Part shown: positions 12,114 to 21,713 of the stretch, one piece after another
Position numbering within the stretch: position 1 is the first letter of the stretch
How the letters are laid out: the number at the start of each line of letters is the position of its first letter
Assembly: GCA_029582165.1 (NCBI GenBank)
Contig: CM055874.1
Location: forward strand, 46,313,769 to 46,377,768
Length of the DNA stretch: 64,000 nucleotides
Reading direction: 5' to 3'
DNA from: Portulaca oleracea
Taxonomy: Eukaryota > Streptophyta > Magnoliopsida > Caryophyllales > Portulacaceae
Position numbers and translations under genes: made by a program
Notes under the pieces: generated by a model
What the model was told of the DNA's origin: nothing
The model's input: the letters and a program-made list of their open reading frames with translations, nothing else
The model's database searches: none

Positions 12114-13022
12114 TTCACATTTAAATGAATCATGGAGCTGGGTTTGAACCGTCGAGAGAGGAGGGTGAACTTAAGCTAATCAGTAACCATAGGTGGAACA
12201 AAATCAGGTCAGGCCCAATACGCTCCACATTGAATAGTTAAATTAGTGGATAATTTGTACCTGAAAAATTCAAACACAAGAAATGCAAAAGGCTATATAC
12301 TGAAGGCAACAAATAAAGATGGAAAAAATAGGAGATATATATGCATTTAAGCATATTATTAAGTATCATTATTATTTTGTTGTGACAATAAAAGAAGTAA
12401 CATCTTTTAATTGAGAATCTCTTTTAATTGAGAATCTCATTAGACACATTTCACGTAATTACTACTAGTATACATTTTGCATGGTAGAAATATAATGTAT
12501 AGCATTATTATGAATTTTTTATATTTTCTTAGTAATTAGTAATTACTCATTAAAGTAGGGCATAATTATAAATACTATTTAGTAATACTAGCACGTACGT
12601 TCCAGAGATTTCTGCATGATCATAGTATTAGGCAGCAAAAGGATAAAGGGGACGACTGTTTTTCAGTAGCGGTCCATCTGGAGAATTCAGAAACCGGAAA
12701 TTTGTGTTTATTTATTTTAGACTCGAAATTTGGCAGCATGATTACAGTATTAGGCAGCATGATCATAGTATTAGGCAGCAGCAAGGATAAAGGGGCCGAC
12801 CCTTTTTCAATGACGGTTTATTAATTAGCAGAAATCGGAAAACAAAATCATTTTGAAAATTATTTATGAAACCAAGATAATAAAAAAGAAAGACAACTTC
12901 ATATATATTTGTGTGCTGAAAGCATAGAATAGTTAATTAAGTTAGTGGATTATAAATGTACCTGAAAAATTCAAACATGAGAAATGCAAAAGGGGAAATT
13001 AAATAAAAAAAATGACGAATTG
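12114..13022. other. Spacer of unit 2
   Basis: Duplicate of 5,591-6,470 with a few small indels. No gene seen. Confidence 0.6.
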
Positions 13023-13095
13023 TGGAGGTGCGGGGAATTGATCCCCATGCCTCTCGCATGCAAAGCAAGCGCTCTATCATATGAGCTACACCACC
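13023..13095 (-). pseudogene. tRNA-Ala(TGC)-like pseudogene at unit border
   Basis: A 73-nt cloverleaf-capable tRNA-Ala on the minus strand with anticodon TGC. The acceptor stem has a T-T mismatch at the third pair, and the T-loop reads ATCAATT, which spoils the internal B-box promoter (normally GGTTCGATTCC). It is likely inactive. It sits exactly at the border of tandem units 2 and 3. Confidence 0.75.
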
Positions 13096-13443
13096 GTGTA
13101 CATACTAATGCATAATCTAAACTTGTTGTGCATGCAAAGATAGGCCAGAATATCTTCTTGGTTCATGATGGTCGAAAAACTGGGGTACGTGAAGCTACTT
13201 AAAGACAATAAATAACGAAAAAAAGAAGACAATAATTAAATAATATGTAATAAATGTTAGAAAAGCAAACAATTAAACTTGAATTTGAGTATTATTTAGG
13301 AAGCAACCCTAGTACGTGTACGGTATACCAATGCAGGTAGTGGTAGTAGTACCAATACTAATAGTAGCTAGGGTTTCACGTACATTACATAAACTTAAAA
13401 GATCCATGCATGCATGGTGATTATTGGAATATTACATTAATAA

Positions 13444-13884
13444 TTAGGTACTAACAACAACCAAGTTTCCAACGCTAAGGATGAGGCCTCCATTGAGAGT
13501 ATTGCTGACAATATTGGTTACGCCTCGAAGCACCTTACCGGCCAAAAGTTGGCATGAGGAAGTATTGGGTACAGTGATTTGCACAGTGAATGGCTGGAGC
13601 AGGGCCACATTGCTTACACTAACTTTGATGGTGTAGGAGCCTGTGGAGTCGGTGGTGGTGGGCCCACCAAGGGTGGCTCCATTGCCGCCAAGAAGGGAGG
13701 CGGCAGCACCGACCAAGGGTAGGGCACCGGTGACCAGGTTACCGGTGCTGGAACAATAAACCTTGCCGGTGACACTCACCAGCTGGTTTTGTGCTTGGGC
13801 GCTTTGGGAGGTCATCAACAACACCAGTACCGCCACCATTGCCACCACCGAGGAGGAGTTGAATGCCTTCATGTTCGCCGCCAT
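13444..13884 (-). CDS. Phylloplanin-like / pollen Ole e 1-type secreted protein, copy C (intact)
   Basis: Encodes 146 residues. An N-terminal signal peptide is clear: a hydrophobic core at about residues 13-24 and a likely cut after Ala31 (SAQA|QNQ). The mature protein is small, rich in Gly, Ser, Thr, Val and Leu, with two cysteines (Cys44 in VYCSS, Cys111 in NTSSCQ). The VYC...GNL...GA start, the Gly/Thr-rich middle (GGPTTTDSTGSY) and the SSCQL block with a Leu/Val-rich end resemble phylloplanins and Ole e 1-like proteins. Tobacco phylloplanin is secreted to the leaf surface and inhibits oomycete spores; whether this protein does so is unknown. I chose the ATG at 13,884 rather than the next in-frame one (Met5). 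It has no intron, a TATA box at 13,994-14,002, and its 5' region matches copy D. Confidence 0.85.
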   Translation of the reverse strand: MAANMKAFNSSSVVAMVAVLVLLMTSQSAQAQNQLVSVTGKVYCSSTGNLVTGALPLVGAAASLLGGNGATLGGPTTTDSTGSYTIKVSVSNVALLQPFTVQITVPNTSSCQLLAGKVLRGVTNIVSNTLNGGLILSVGNLVVVST

Positions 13885-14276
13885 ATATATGCTCAATAAA
13901 TATATAGATGGATCTTCAAGATAATGATATATATATGGATATATTGATTGTTCTTGCTTTTCGTTGGTGCAAATGATGGCCTTTCAGGGATGTTTATTTA
14001 TAGGCATGCATGCGTTAGAGGGTGACTCTGCATTTAAACGGTAGGCTGTATTATTTGTTCAATCTTCAATTGCTCAATTAATTCATCACCTACTAGCTAA
14101 GAAGAGGGATGGAGAATAGGAATGGGATATGTGGATATCTCTATCTTTATATCTATGGATATCTTTATTAATGTTATGTCCTTCCCTATTGATGCATTCA
14201 AGTATACTGCAATTTCCAAATTCACAACTCAACACTATTATTATAACCATCATATTGTATATGAGTTATGACATAG
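13885..14276 (-). promoter_or_regulatory. Promoter of copy C, truncated upstream
   Basis: The TATA box (minus strand) at 13,994-14,002 and RY-type motif are as in the other copies. Homology to units 1 and 2 ends abruptly at about 14,276, where the sequence joins a tRNA-Ala remnant. The gene therefore keeps only about 390 bp of its original upstream DNA. Confidence 0.65.
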
Positions 14277-14295
14277 TCGATTCCCCGGACCTCCA
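14277..14295 (+). pseudogene. 3' end of a tRNA-Ala gene at the inversion junction
   Basis: Nineteen bases match the T-arm and acceptor end of the plus-strand tRNA-Ala at 21,439-21,511, except one G for C. They are followed by the same flank (ACAGTTCGTCATTTTTTT). This is the point where orientation switches from the left array to the right-hand arm. Confidence 0.75.
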
Positions 14296-14610
14296 CAGTT
14301 CGTCATTTTTTTTTATTTAATTTCCCCTTTTGCATTTCTCATGTTTGAATTTTTCAGGTACATATATAATTCACTAACTTTATTAACTATTCTATGCCTT
14401 CAGCACACAAATATATATGAAGTTGTCTTTCTTTTTTATTATCTTGGTTTCCCAAAAAATTTTCCAAATAATTTTGTTTTCCAATTTCTGAATTCTGCTA
14501 ATTAATAAACCGTCATTGAAAAAGGGTCGGCCCCTTTATCCTTGCTGCTGCCTAATTAATACTATGATCATGCTGCAATACTCTCTGGGTACGTACGTAC
14601 TAGGATTACT
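14296..14610. other. tRNA-Ala downstream flank
   Basis: Matches the DNA that follows the tRNA-Ala genes at 21,511 and 39,850. No gene. It is interrupted at 14,611 by a solo LTR. Confidence 0.7.
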
Positions 14611-15506
14611 TGTTGAAGACAGGGTCAAGGTCCTTCACCGCGCATCCGCAAAGGACCTTAGGTTTTGATGAAAGCCAAAATCCGGAAAAGGGAAGTTGTC
14701 TTATATTATGTATTCTGATTATATATTCTGATTATATAATATATATTCGGATATATTTTGATTGTGTGATTTATTTGTAGATATAAATCATAAGGAAAGC
14801 ATAAGGAAAACAAATCAATAGGATTGTGCAATAAATACAAACCCAAAAGGAAAGAATCCGTTGGATGATTGATGATTGAGGAAGCATCAACACAAAAGGG
14901 AAGAAACAACAATGAAGGCAAGTTACCGTTGGAATGACTCAAACTCAAGCATCTAAAGCCCTCTATAAAAAGGACGATTGAAGAACTGAGAACTCAGGCG
15001 ATTCCACGGCAGTGATCGCGGAGTAAGAAATCCGGTGGGATTTCTCCGAGTGTGTAACCAATGGTTCGGTGGTGAAGGTAGCCAGTAAAGGACCTCTGGT
15101 GAAGGTATAGCCAAGGACCTTGGTGAGCATTCGTTGTGTCCACATGTGGTGGAGAGATGGTGTGTAGCAGAGCCTTGACGGACAAAGGCTGTGTGTGTTT
15201 GTGCTTTAATGTAATCCATCGTGTTTCAAATCACCGCTAGGGTTTTTCCTACGACGATCCTTATCTGTAGCTGACTCAAGGACATTCAGTCTTGGTCAGT
15301 GATCCTATCAGTAACTGCCTTCGGGCTGTTACTTCTTGTTTTGTTTTGTAAGTGCAACTTGTTCTTTGATTGTTATAAATTTAATGAGGTATTTCAGTTA
15401 CACTGTGTTTTGATCCTTGGCTTGAAACCAAGGAAGTTTACTCTAACGTCCTTACCTAGTGTGTAGATCTTAATTGTGAACTTCACCCCCCTCTTGGGCC
15501 TCAACA
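14611..15506 (+). mobile_element. Solo LTR, 896 bp, with perfect 5-bp target duplication
   Basis: Begins TGTTGAAGAC and ends CCTCAACA, so the termini are the inverted pair TGTTGA/TCAACA. It is flanked by TTACT on both sides (14,606-14,610 and 15,507-15,511). A TATA box (CTATAAAAAG) lies near 14,963. There is no primer-binding site or coding region next to it, so it is a solo LTR left by recombination between two LTRs. The host sequence reads straight through if it is removed. Termini and TSD size fit Ty1/copia or Ty3/gypsy; the lineage is not identified. Confidence 0.9.
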
Positions 15507-15745
15507 TTACTTTTAAATAGTATTTATGATTATACCATACTTTTATGTGTAATTACTAAGAAATTAAAATATAATATTCAAAATAATACTATACATTATA
15601 ACTCTACCATGCAAAGGTAATACGGTAATGTATACTGGCAAATTTTTTAAATTTAAATATATACTTCTAAATAAAACAAAGTTGATCTTTATCCTCAGAT
15701 ATCTTAAATCGACTATCCTTATTTAGAACTAATTGGTGTTAAGTA

Positions 15746-16002
15746 CTCCCTCCGTTACATATTAACTGTCGTCTTTGGAAATTTTGCAGTCAAATCTATA
15801 GAATTTTGACCATAAATTTTTCAATATATATAATGACTTGTTATATAAAATTACTATCATTAGATTTATAATGAAAAATACTATCATAAAAGTATAATAT
15901 TGCAATCGTTAATAAAATATTATGTAAGAAATTATCAATCAAAGAGTGATATTGGAGACCGTGATAGTCAACAAAATGACACTTAATATGGAATGGAGGG
16001 AG
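15746..16002. mobile_element. Stowaway-like MITE (Tc1/mariner), 257 bp
   Basis: Ends CTCCCTCCGT... and ...ATGGAGGGAG are inverted repeats, flanked by TA on each side (15,744-15,745 and 16,003-16,004). The interior is AT-rich and non-coding, with arms that can pair. These are the hallmarks of plant Stowaway elements. Confidence 0.85.
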
Positions 16003-16004
16003 TA

Positions 16005-17215
16005 AACTGCAAGAAGAACTTTCAAATGCTATTGCCTTAGTGAAACAATCAACCTATTAATATGGAAATGTTTGGGAACTCAATTTAGGATCGGCTGACC
16101 GGATGAGCGATGATCTCATGCCCAACAACCTGTAGGGACAAGGTAAGGTCAGGGAACCTTAACCGAAGTTTGGGCCTGGTCAGGTCTAGGTCGAGGGTCA
16201 TGAAACTTCCGAACCAGATACCCTGACACGAGACCTGCCCAAACTCTGAACATATCTACTTATTAGTTAAAGCTTTATGAACATAATATTGTAGATAAAA
16301 ATGCACAAATTAATCAATGTTTCATTAAGGGTCCATAGCTCAATGGTAAGGACGAAGCTAGGTTGGAATGTTAGGGGGATAAATATCATGGGCTAACAGA
16401 CAAAATTCATTTAATAGTAGCAAATTAAAAAAAAAACACTTTAGTATGAAAATAATTATTTTATTAGTCATCTGTAATTAGTTTTGTTTCACCAGAATTA
16501 TATTTTTGAAATATTTTTTGTGTCAAAACTAAAATTTTTGTTGGAAAACATAAACATTGTGGTTTATTATGAGATAATTATTTTATTAGTCATCATAATC
16601 CATCTTCATCATAAATTTCATTCCAATATTTATTATAAATTCTTCTAATACCAAGATACCAGTACATCTGTACTTCGAGAGTGGTGCATCGTTATAGTAC
16701 TCGCTCATTTCCATATTATCTATCACTTTAACTAATTTTTTATTTTACCATAACATCTGTCACTTTGTAATTCCAACAACACATTAATTACTAATTTATC
16801 AAATTAACCTTATTAATTACATCTTTTTCTTCCATGTTTTCTTTTTTATTCACCATTTTCCTTTTTTTCACCATTTTATTCAATATTTCTATATTTCTAA
16901 TGAGATAAATTAATGTATATTGGTGGTTTTTTTTTATTTTTTAAATTATGTCTAAGGTGACACATAAATTGTGAAGGAGGTAGTATTATGCAGCAACACA
17001 GACAAAGGGGTCAAATTTTTTGGTGACAGTTTCCATTGGCGAAATTTGTAAATCACAAAACAAAATCTTTTTAAAAATTGCATGGGAAACCAAAATAATC
17101 AATGAAAAAATACCTTCATATTTGTGTGCTCTAAGACATGAATAATTGAGTAAACTATATTTACCAAAAATTCAAACACTAGAAATACAAAACAGAAAAT
17201 AAAATAAAAATTTTA
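16005..17215. other. AT-rich spacer with an inverted duplicate at 37,890-38,165
   Basis: 16,075-16,345 reappears in inverse orientation at about 37,890-38,165 (GGATCGGCTGACC...; GACCCTCGACTTGG... on the other strand). A degenerate MITE-like stretch lies at about 16,700-16,985 (ends CTCGCTCATTTCC and GAAGGAGGTAGTA). No gene seen. Confidence 0.6.
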
Positions 17216-17258
17216 TGGAAGTGGGGGGAACTGAACCCTATGCCTCTCACCTGAAAGC
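17216..17258 (-). pseudogene. 3' half of a tRNA-Ala-like sequence
   Basis: On the minus strand, the anticodon 3' side, variable loop, T-arm (GGTTCAGTTCC) and acceptor 3' strand of a tRNA-Ala are recognisable, and the usual downstream flank is present to the left. The 5' half is missing or heavily altered. Confidence 0.6.
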
Positions 17259-17468
17259 TGAATATCATAATTCACGGTAACCTTATCATAAATTATTAAC
17301 AAGCAGAAATGGCGCTTGCCTAGGTATGTGTGCATGTTGTGTTGTGATGTTTTTTTATTTTTCTTTTTTCATGTTTTTTTTTCTTTTTTCTTTTTTCTTT
17401 TTTCTTTTTTGTGTTTATTTCTAATTATAATTTTGCTCAATTTTTGCTCAATTCTTTAGTAAATACTA

Positions 17469-17683
17469 CCTCCGTTTTTATTTATCTGTCGCCTAGGAAA
17501 TTATGTTAAAGACTTTGACCGTTAATATCTTAATTTATATAATGATTCATTATACAAAATTGATATCGTTGGCTATTTAAAAAATACAATATTATATTTT
17601 TATAAAAATTTTATATCAGAAATTATTGATTAAAGATTGACATTGAAAAAACGTAAATGACAAATAAAAAAGAACGGAGGGAG
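17469..17683. mobile_element. Stowaway-like MITE, 215 bp
   Basis: Ends CCTCCGTTTTTATT and AATAAAAAAGAACGGAGGGAG are inverted repeats, with TA on both sides. It belongs to the same subfamily as the element at 52,757-52,992, sharing TATCTGTCGCCTAG near the left end. Confidence 0.85.
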
Positions 17684-18094
17684 TAATATTTTTTATAAAA
17701 AATAAATGAGGTAAAAACCTTTTTCATTTATTTAGACGTTATTTTTTTTAGTCAGGTTAGGTTTAGGTTAGGTTAGGAGAGGAAAAGAAATGAAAGGAAA
17801 GAATAGAATAAGAAAGGATATGATTAGTTTGAATTAAGTTAGTTGTCGGTTGAAAATATTTTATTAACTTTTACAAGCTTATTATTTATATAATTGGAAA
17901 AGTATTGTAATTTACTAATTTCATTATACTCCCTCCGTCATTTTTTATTTATTCACTTAACTAATTTTTTTTACATTGATTTCTTCATTTTTTTTCAAAA
18001 TGATAGATAAAAAAATATTGAGAAAGTTATTGACAAATATAATTTCAAAAATACAAAATAAATGCCCGGTCCATTGGACGGGCAATTTAGCTAG
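17684..18094. mobile_element. Region ending in a Helitron-type 3' terminus
   Basis: At 18,064-18,083 a near-perfect hairpin (GCCCGGTCCATTGGACGGGC) is followed 7 bases later by CTAG (18,091-18,094) and then T. This is the usual 3' end of plant Helitrons (hairpin, CTRR, insertion between A and T). The 5' end (TC after an A) could not be placed. The region also has a lone Stowaway-like end (CTCCCTCCGTCA) near 17,932. No coding sequence. Confidence 0.5.
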
Positions 18095-18131
18095 TATTAG
18101 TTAAAAAAAACCACATACAAAGTTTAGTATT

Positions 18132-18900
18132 ACCTCCATCCTTCGAAAAATGACTAGGTATGTATCTTTTTGTGAAAATGATTTCTAGGACCCCATATTT
18201 TGAAAACTAATTTTGAAGTCCCTTTCTTTATGTATTAATAATTATCAGGACCCACTATTTTAATAAAAACCTATTAAAAGGGGTAGTAACTTTTTATATT
18301 TATATAAAACGGTATAAAACAAGGACCTTTTATGCAAAAATATGATTTTTTTGATATTTTTATTAAAACAGGTTAAAATAAACACTCTTAACTCTTTTAT
18401 GATAATTTAATGGTATCAGTTATCACAATCTACTACTTATACTTTAAAAATTGTATTTTTTGTGGTCATAGGCTCACCATACTTAACAAAAAAAGTTAAA
18501 CTTAACTAGAGAATTTTGACTGATATCATAACGTAGTTGTGTTGGATCATCAAATTATTAAAGTTATCATAATTAAGCAAGTACAATTTTTAAGGTATAA
18601 GTAGTTGATTGTGATAACTAATACCATTAAAGTTATCATAAAGACTTATGAGTTTTTATTTTAACATGTTTTAATAAAATCTCAAAAAATCCTATTTTGC
18701 ATAAAAGGTCCTTATTTTAAACCCTTTTCTATAAATATAAAAAGTTCATACCCCTTTTGGTAGGTTTCTATTAAAATAATGGTCCTGATAATTATTAGCA
18801 CATAAAGAAAGAGACTTCAAAATTAGTTTTCAAAATATGGGGTCCTAGAAATCATTTTCACAAAAAAATAGGTACCTCCAAGCCATTTTTTGTCCATCCT
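18132..18900. mobile_element. Long foldback (inverted-repeat) element, ~770 bp
   Basis: The left arm (about 18,132-18,430) and right arm (about 18,590-18,900) are inverted copies of one another; for example AGGACCCCATATTTTGAAAA on the left and its complement on the right. The whole element would fold into one long hairpin with a loop of about 150 bases. No coding sequence. Ends are imprecise, so the superfamily is unclear. Confidence 0.75.
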
Positions 18901-19695
18901 TTATTAAGTATCAAAAAGACTGCCTTAGAAATTTAATGTACCAAGAAAATTGGGTTAAAAAGTTGAATTGGATAAATATGTCATTTCACTTAGTAGGAAT
19001 AAAAGATAATAATTTATAAGGTAAAATAAATTTCATCCATTAATTAAGGATAAAATAGGTATTTTAAATTGTAAATTTTACAAATAAAAGGGGACAAGGT
19101 AGTTGGAGTTTGACACTTATTTAGGGACGGATGTAGTAATTGTCAAAATTTCAAGATAAAAGGCTTAGAAGACATGGATAACTAGACTTATAGATTAATT
19201 ATTGAACGAGAACAATCTGATACACTGAAGTGCGTTGTTGTTGCAAATAAATATAAAAATTCAAGGTTTTCTTTTTTCTTGATTTTCCTATTTTATTTTT
19301 CCCCATTTTTTTTTAACGAAAACAAATAAAAATATGTATCATGTAATCAGGTTGGGTTGGGTCAAGGCACTTCTGACCTAAACCCGAACCAAATTAGGTT
19401 AGAGCCCAAAGGTTTTAGGTCGAGTCAGCCAGTCAGGTCAACCCAAAATAAAAAATGACCTTGACCCATAAATTTTCAAGTTGGATTGGATCATGTGGGG
19501 AGGGCCCACAACCCACTTATTAAGTCTAGAAGTTGTAAGTTGCTGGCTACAAGAATCGAGATTACTACTGTAAACACAAATTTCGAGTCTAAAATAAATA
19601 AAGATAGCAAATTGAGAAACAAATTAATTTGTATTAATATTTGAATGTATGCGGGTACAATCTCTATGTTAAATACAATAAAGTAGTCCTCTTTT
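18901..19695. other. MITE-like segment and tRNA-Ala upstream flank, inverted; GGTTGGGT-rich stretch
   Basis: 18,900-19,136 matches an element also seen at about 37,550-37,790 (end CCATCCCTAAATAA...). 19,137-19,255 is the usual tRNA-Ala upstream flank on the minus strand. 19,350-19,565 recurs in direct orientation at 38,390-38,590. No gene seen. Confidence 0.6.
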
Positions 19696-19830
19696 TGCGT
19701 TTTGACCAGCGCTTCCGAATTGTTCGGATAGGGATAAAAAACTGACGTTTGAATTCATGCTTCCTAGTTCTCCATGCTTGGTTAACGGCTTGGAAACCCC
19801 ACTTCCAACAACTTTCTGGGATGACATATT
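19696..19830 (-). pseudogene. 5' fragment of the En/Spm transposase relic (inverted)
   Basis: Matches the start of the relic at 1,624-1,760 in opposite orientation, from its start codon to the RKRWSKRK segment, with one base missing in a T run. Homology ends near 19,695, so only the first block was carried into this arm. Confidence 0.75.
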
Positions 19831-20649
19831 TTTTCTACCACAATAACATACATATACGAGCTTAATATAAAATAAACAAAACTGAAAATAATAGTCACTT
19901 GACCCAAAAGAAACTTGGTTTAATTAGTCCCCGTTAGTGTTCCCCCCAACAAAGATTAAGAAAGAATGTAAAATTTGTAGATAATTAATTAACATAATTC
20001 TTAGGAACAATCAAACTTTGTCCCAACTAAACATCCATTGAACAATTAAACAAACCCAATAAATTATAATTTCATCAAAACGTATCAATTAAACATGCAT
20101 AACAGTAGTAAAAGTCAACTAAATCCATCTACCAAATAAAATCCAAATTCGAGACAAAAAAAAAAAATCAAACATTAAGTATCTAAGTTATTACAAACAT
20201 CAAACACTTCAATTATTAAGTGCTGTAAGTTGCTGGCTACAAGAATCAAGATGACTACTATGTCATAACTCATATACAGTATGATGGTTATAATAATAGT
20301 GTTGAGTTGTGAATTTGGAAATTGCAGTATACTTGAATGCATCAATATGGAAGGACATAACATTAATAAAGATATCCATAGATATAAAGATAGAGATATC
20401 CACATATCCCATTCCTATTCTCCATCCCTCTTCTTAGCTAGTAGGTGATGAATTAATTGAGCAATTGAAGATTGAACAAATAATACAGCCTACCGTTTAA
20501 ATGCAGAGTCACCCTCTAACGCATGCATGCCTATAAATAAACATCCCTGAAAGGCCATCATTTGCACCAACGAAAAGCAAGAACAATCAATATATCCATA
20601 TATATATCATTATCTTGAAGATCCATCTATATATTTATTGAGCATATAT
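19831..20649 (+). promoter_or_regulatory. Promoter and upstream region of copy D
   Basis: The TATA box TATAAATAA is at 20,532-20,540, directly preceded by the RY-type GCATGCATGC (20,521-20,530) and about 110 bp before the ATG. The region is the inverse of 802-1,623 and 13,885-14,276; near the break it shares substitutions with copy C. Confidence 0.65.
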
Positions 20650-21090
20650 ATGGCGGCGAACATGAAGGCATTCAACTCCTCCTCGGTGGTGGCAATGGTG
20701 GCGGTACTGGTGTTGTTGATGACCTCCCAAAGCGCCCAAGCACAAAACCAGCTGGTGAGTGTCACCGGCAAGGTTTATTGTTCCAGCACCGGTAACCTGG
20801 TCACCGGTGCCCTACCCTTGGTCGGTGCTGCCGCCTCCCTTCTTGGCGGCAATGGAGCCACCCTTGGTGGGCCCACCACCACCGACTCCACAGGCTCCTA
20901 CACCATCAAAGTTAGTGTAAGCAATGTGGCCCTGCTCCAGCCATTCACTGTGCAAATCACTGTACCCAATACTTCCTCATGCCAACTTTTGGCCGGTAAG
21001 GTGCTTCGAGGCGTAACCAATATTGTCAGCAATACTCTCAATGGAGGCCTCATCCTTGGCGTTGGAAACTTGGTTGTTGTTAGTACCTAA
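20650..21090 (+). CDS. Phylloplanin-like / Ole e 1-type secreted protein, copy D (intact)
   Basis: Encodes 146 residues, identical to copies C and E except Gly for Ser at position 137 (in LIL-G-VGNL). Signal peptide residues 1-31, Cys44 and Cys111 are present. It is transcribed away from copy C, the two forming the arms of a large inverted repeat with a spacer of about 6 kb. The 3' UTR has CCATGCATGCATGG (21,118-21,131). Substitutions downstream match copy A, while the promoter matches copy C. A tRNA-Ala follows 350 bp downstream. No intron is evident. Confidence 0.85.
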   Translation: MAANMKAFNSSSVVAMVAVLVLLMTSQSAQAQNQLVSVTGKVYCSSTGNLVTGALPLVGAAASLLGGNGATLGGPTTTDSTGSYTIKVSVSNVALLQPFTVQITVPNTSSCQLLAGKVLRGVTNIVSNTLNGGLILGVGNLVVVST

Positions 21091-21438
21091 TTATTAATGT
21101 AATATTCCAATAATCACCATGCATGCATGGATATTTTAAGTTTATGTAGTGTACGTGAAACCCTAGCTACTATTAGTATTGGTACTACTACCACTACCTG
21201 CATTGGTATACCGTACACGTACTAGGGTTGCTTCCTAAATAATACTTAAATTCAAGTTTAATTGTTTGCTTTCCTAACATTTATTACGTGTTATTCAATT
21301 ACTATCTTCTTTTTTTCGTCATTTATTGTCTTTAAGCAGCTTAACGTATCCCAGTTTTTCGACCATCATGAACCAAGAAGATATTCTGGCCTATCTTTGC
21401 ATGCACAACAAGTTTAGATTAGGCATTAGTATGTATAC

Positions 21439-21511
21439 GGGGGTGTAGCTCATATGGTAGAGCGCTCGCTTCGCATGCTAGAGGCACGGGGTTCGATTCC
21501 CCGCACCTCCA
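21439..21511 (+). tRNA. tRNA-Ala (anticodon CGC)
   Basis: The 73 nt fold as a standard tRNA. Acceptor arms GGGGGTG/CACCTCC pair fully, the D-arm is GCTC...GAGC, the anticodon loop TTCGCAT gives CGC, and the T-arm is CGGGG-TTCGATT-CCCCG. The internal B box is consensus (GGTTCGATTCC) and a T run (21,521-21,527) follows as a Pol III terminator. One oddity is a C-T mismatch in the anticodon stem (CTCGC against GCTAG). It is the only copy in the window with both an unbroken acceptor stem and a good B box, so it is the best candidate for a working gene. Confidence 0.85.
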
Positions 21512-21713
21512 CAATTCGTCATTTTTTTATTTCCCCTTTTGCATTTCTCATGTTTGAATTTTTCAGCACACAAATATATATGTTGTCTTTCTTTTTTATT
21601 ATCTTGGTTTCACAAACAATTTTCAAAATGATTTTATTTTCCGATTTTTGAATTCCGCTGATTGACCGCTACTGGAAAAGAGTCGTACGTGCTAGTATTA
21701 CCAAATAGTATTG
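21512..21713. other. tRNA-Ala downstream flank up to the LINE insertion
   Basis: Matches the flank at 39,851 onward. From 21,684 it matches the inverse of about 12,560-12,600 (TACGTGCTAGTATTAC). This homology stops at about 21,713, where LINE sequence begins. Confidence 0.65.

Larger units (their letters stand above)
1..13082. repeat. Two complete tandem copies of a ~6.5 kb gene-containing segment
   Basis: The sequence at position 1 (GAGCTACACCACC) recurs at 6,528 and 13,083, and everything between matches in order with scattered substitutions and small indels. Unit 1 is 6,527 bp and unit 2 is 6,555 bp. A third copy starts at 13,083 and stops matching near 14,276. Each unit holds a phylloplanin-like gene (minus), an En/Spm transposase relic (plus), a CACTA-type end, an LTR fragment (minus) and a tRNA-Ala relic at its border. 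The high similarity, including intergenic DNA, points to recent unequal crossing-over. The window starts inside the tRNA relic, so the array may extend further left. Confidence 0.95.

Noticed and set aside
14953..15219. Overlapping minus-strand frames of 60-88 residues
   Set aside because: They fall inside the solo LTR and are on the strand opposite its TATA box.
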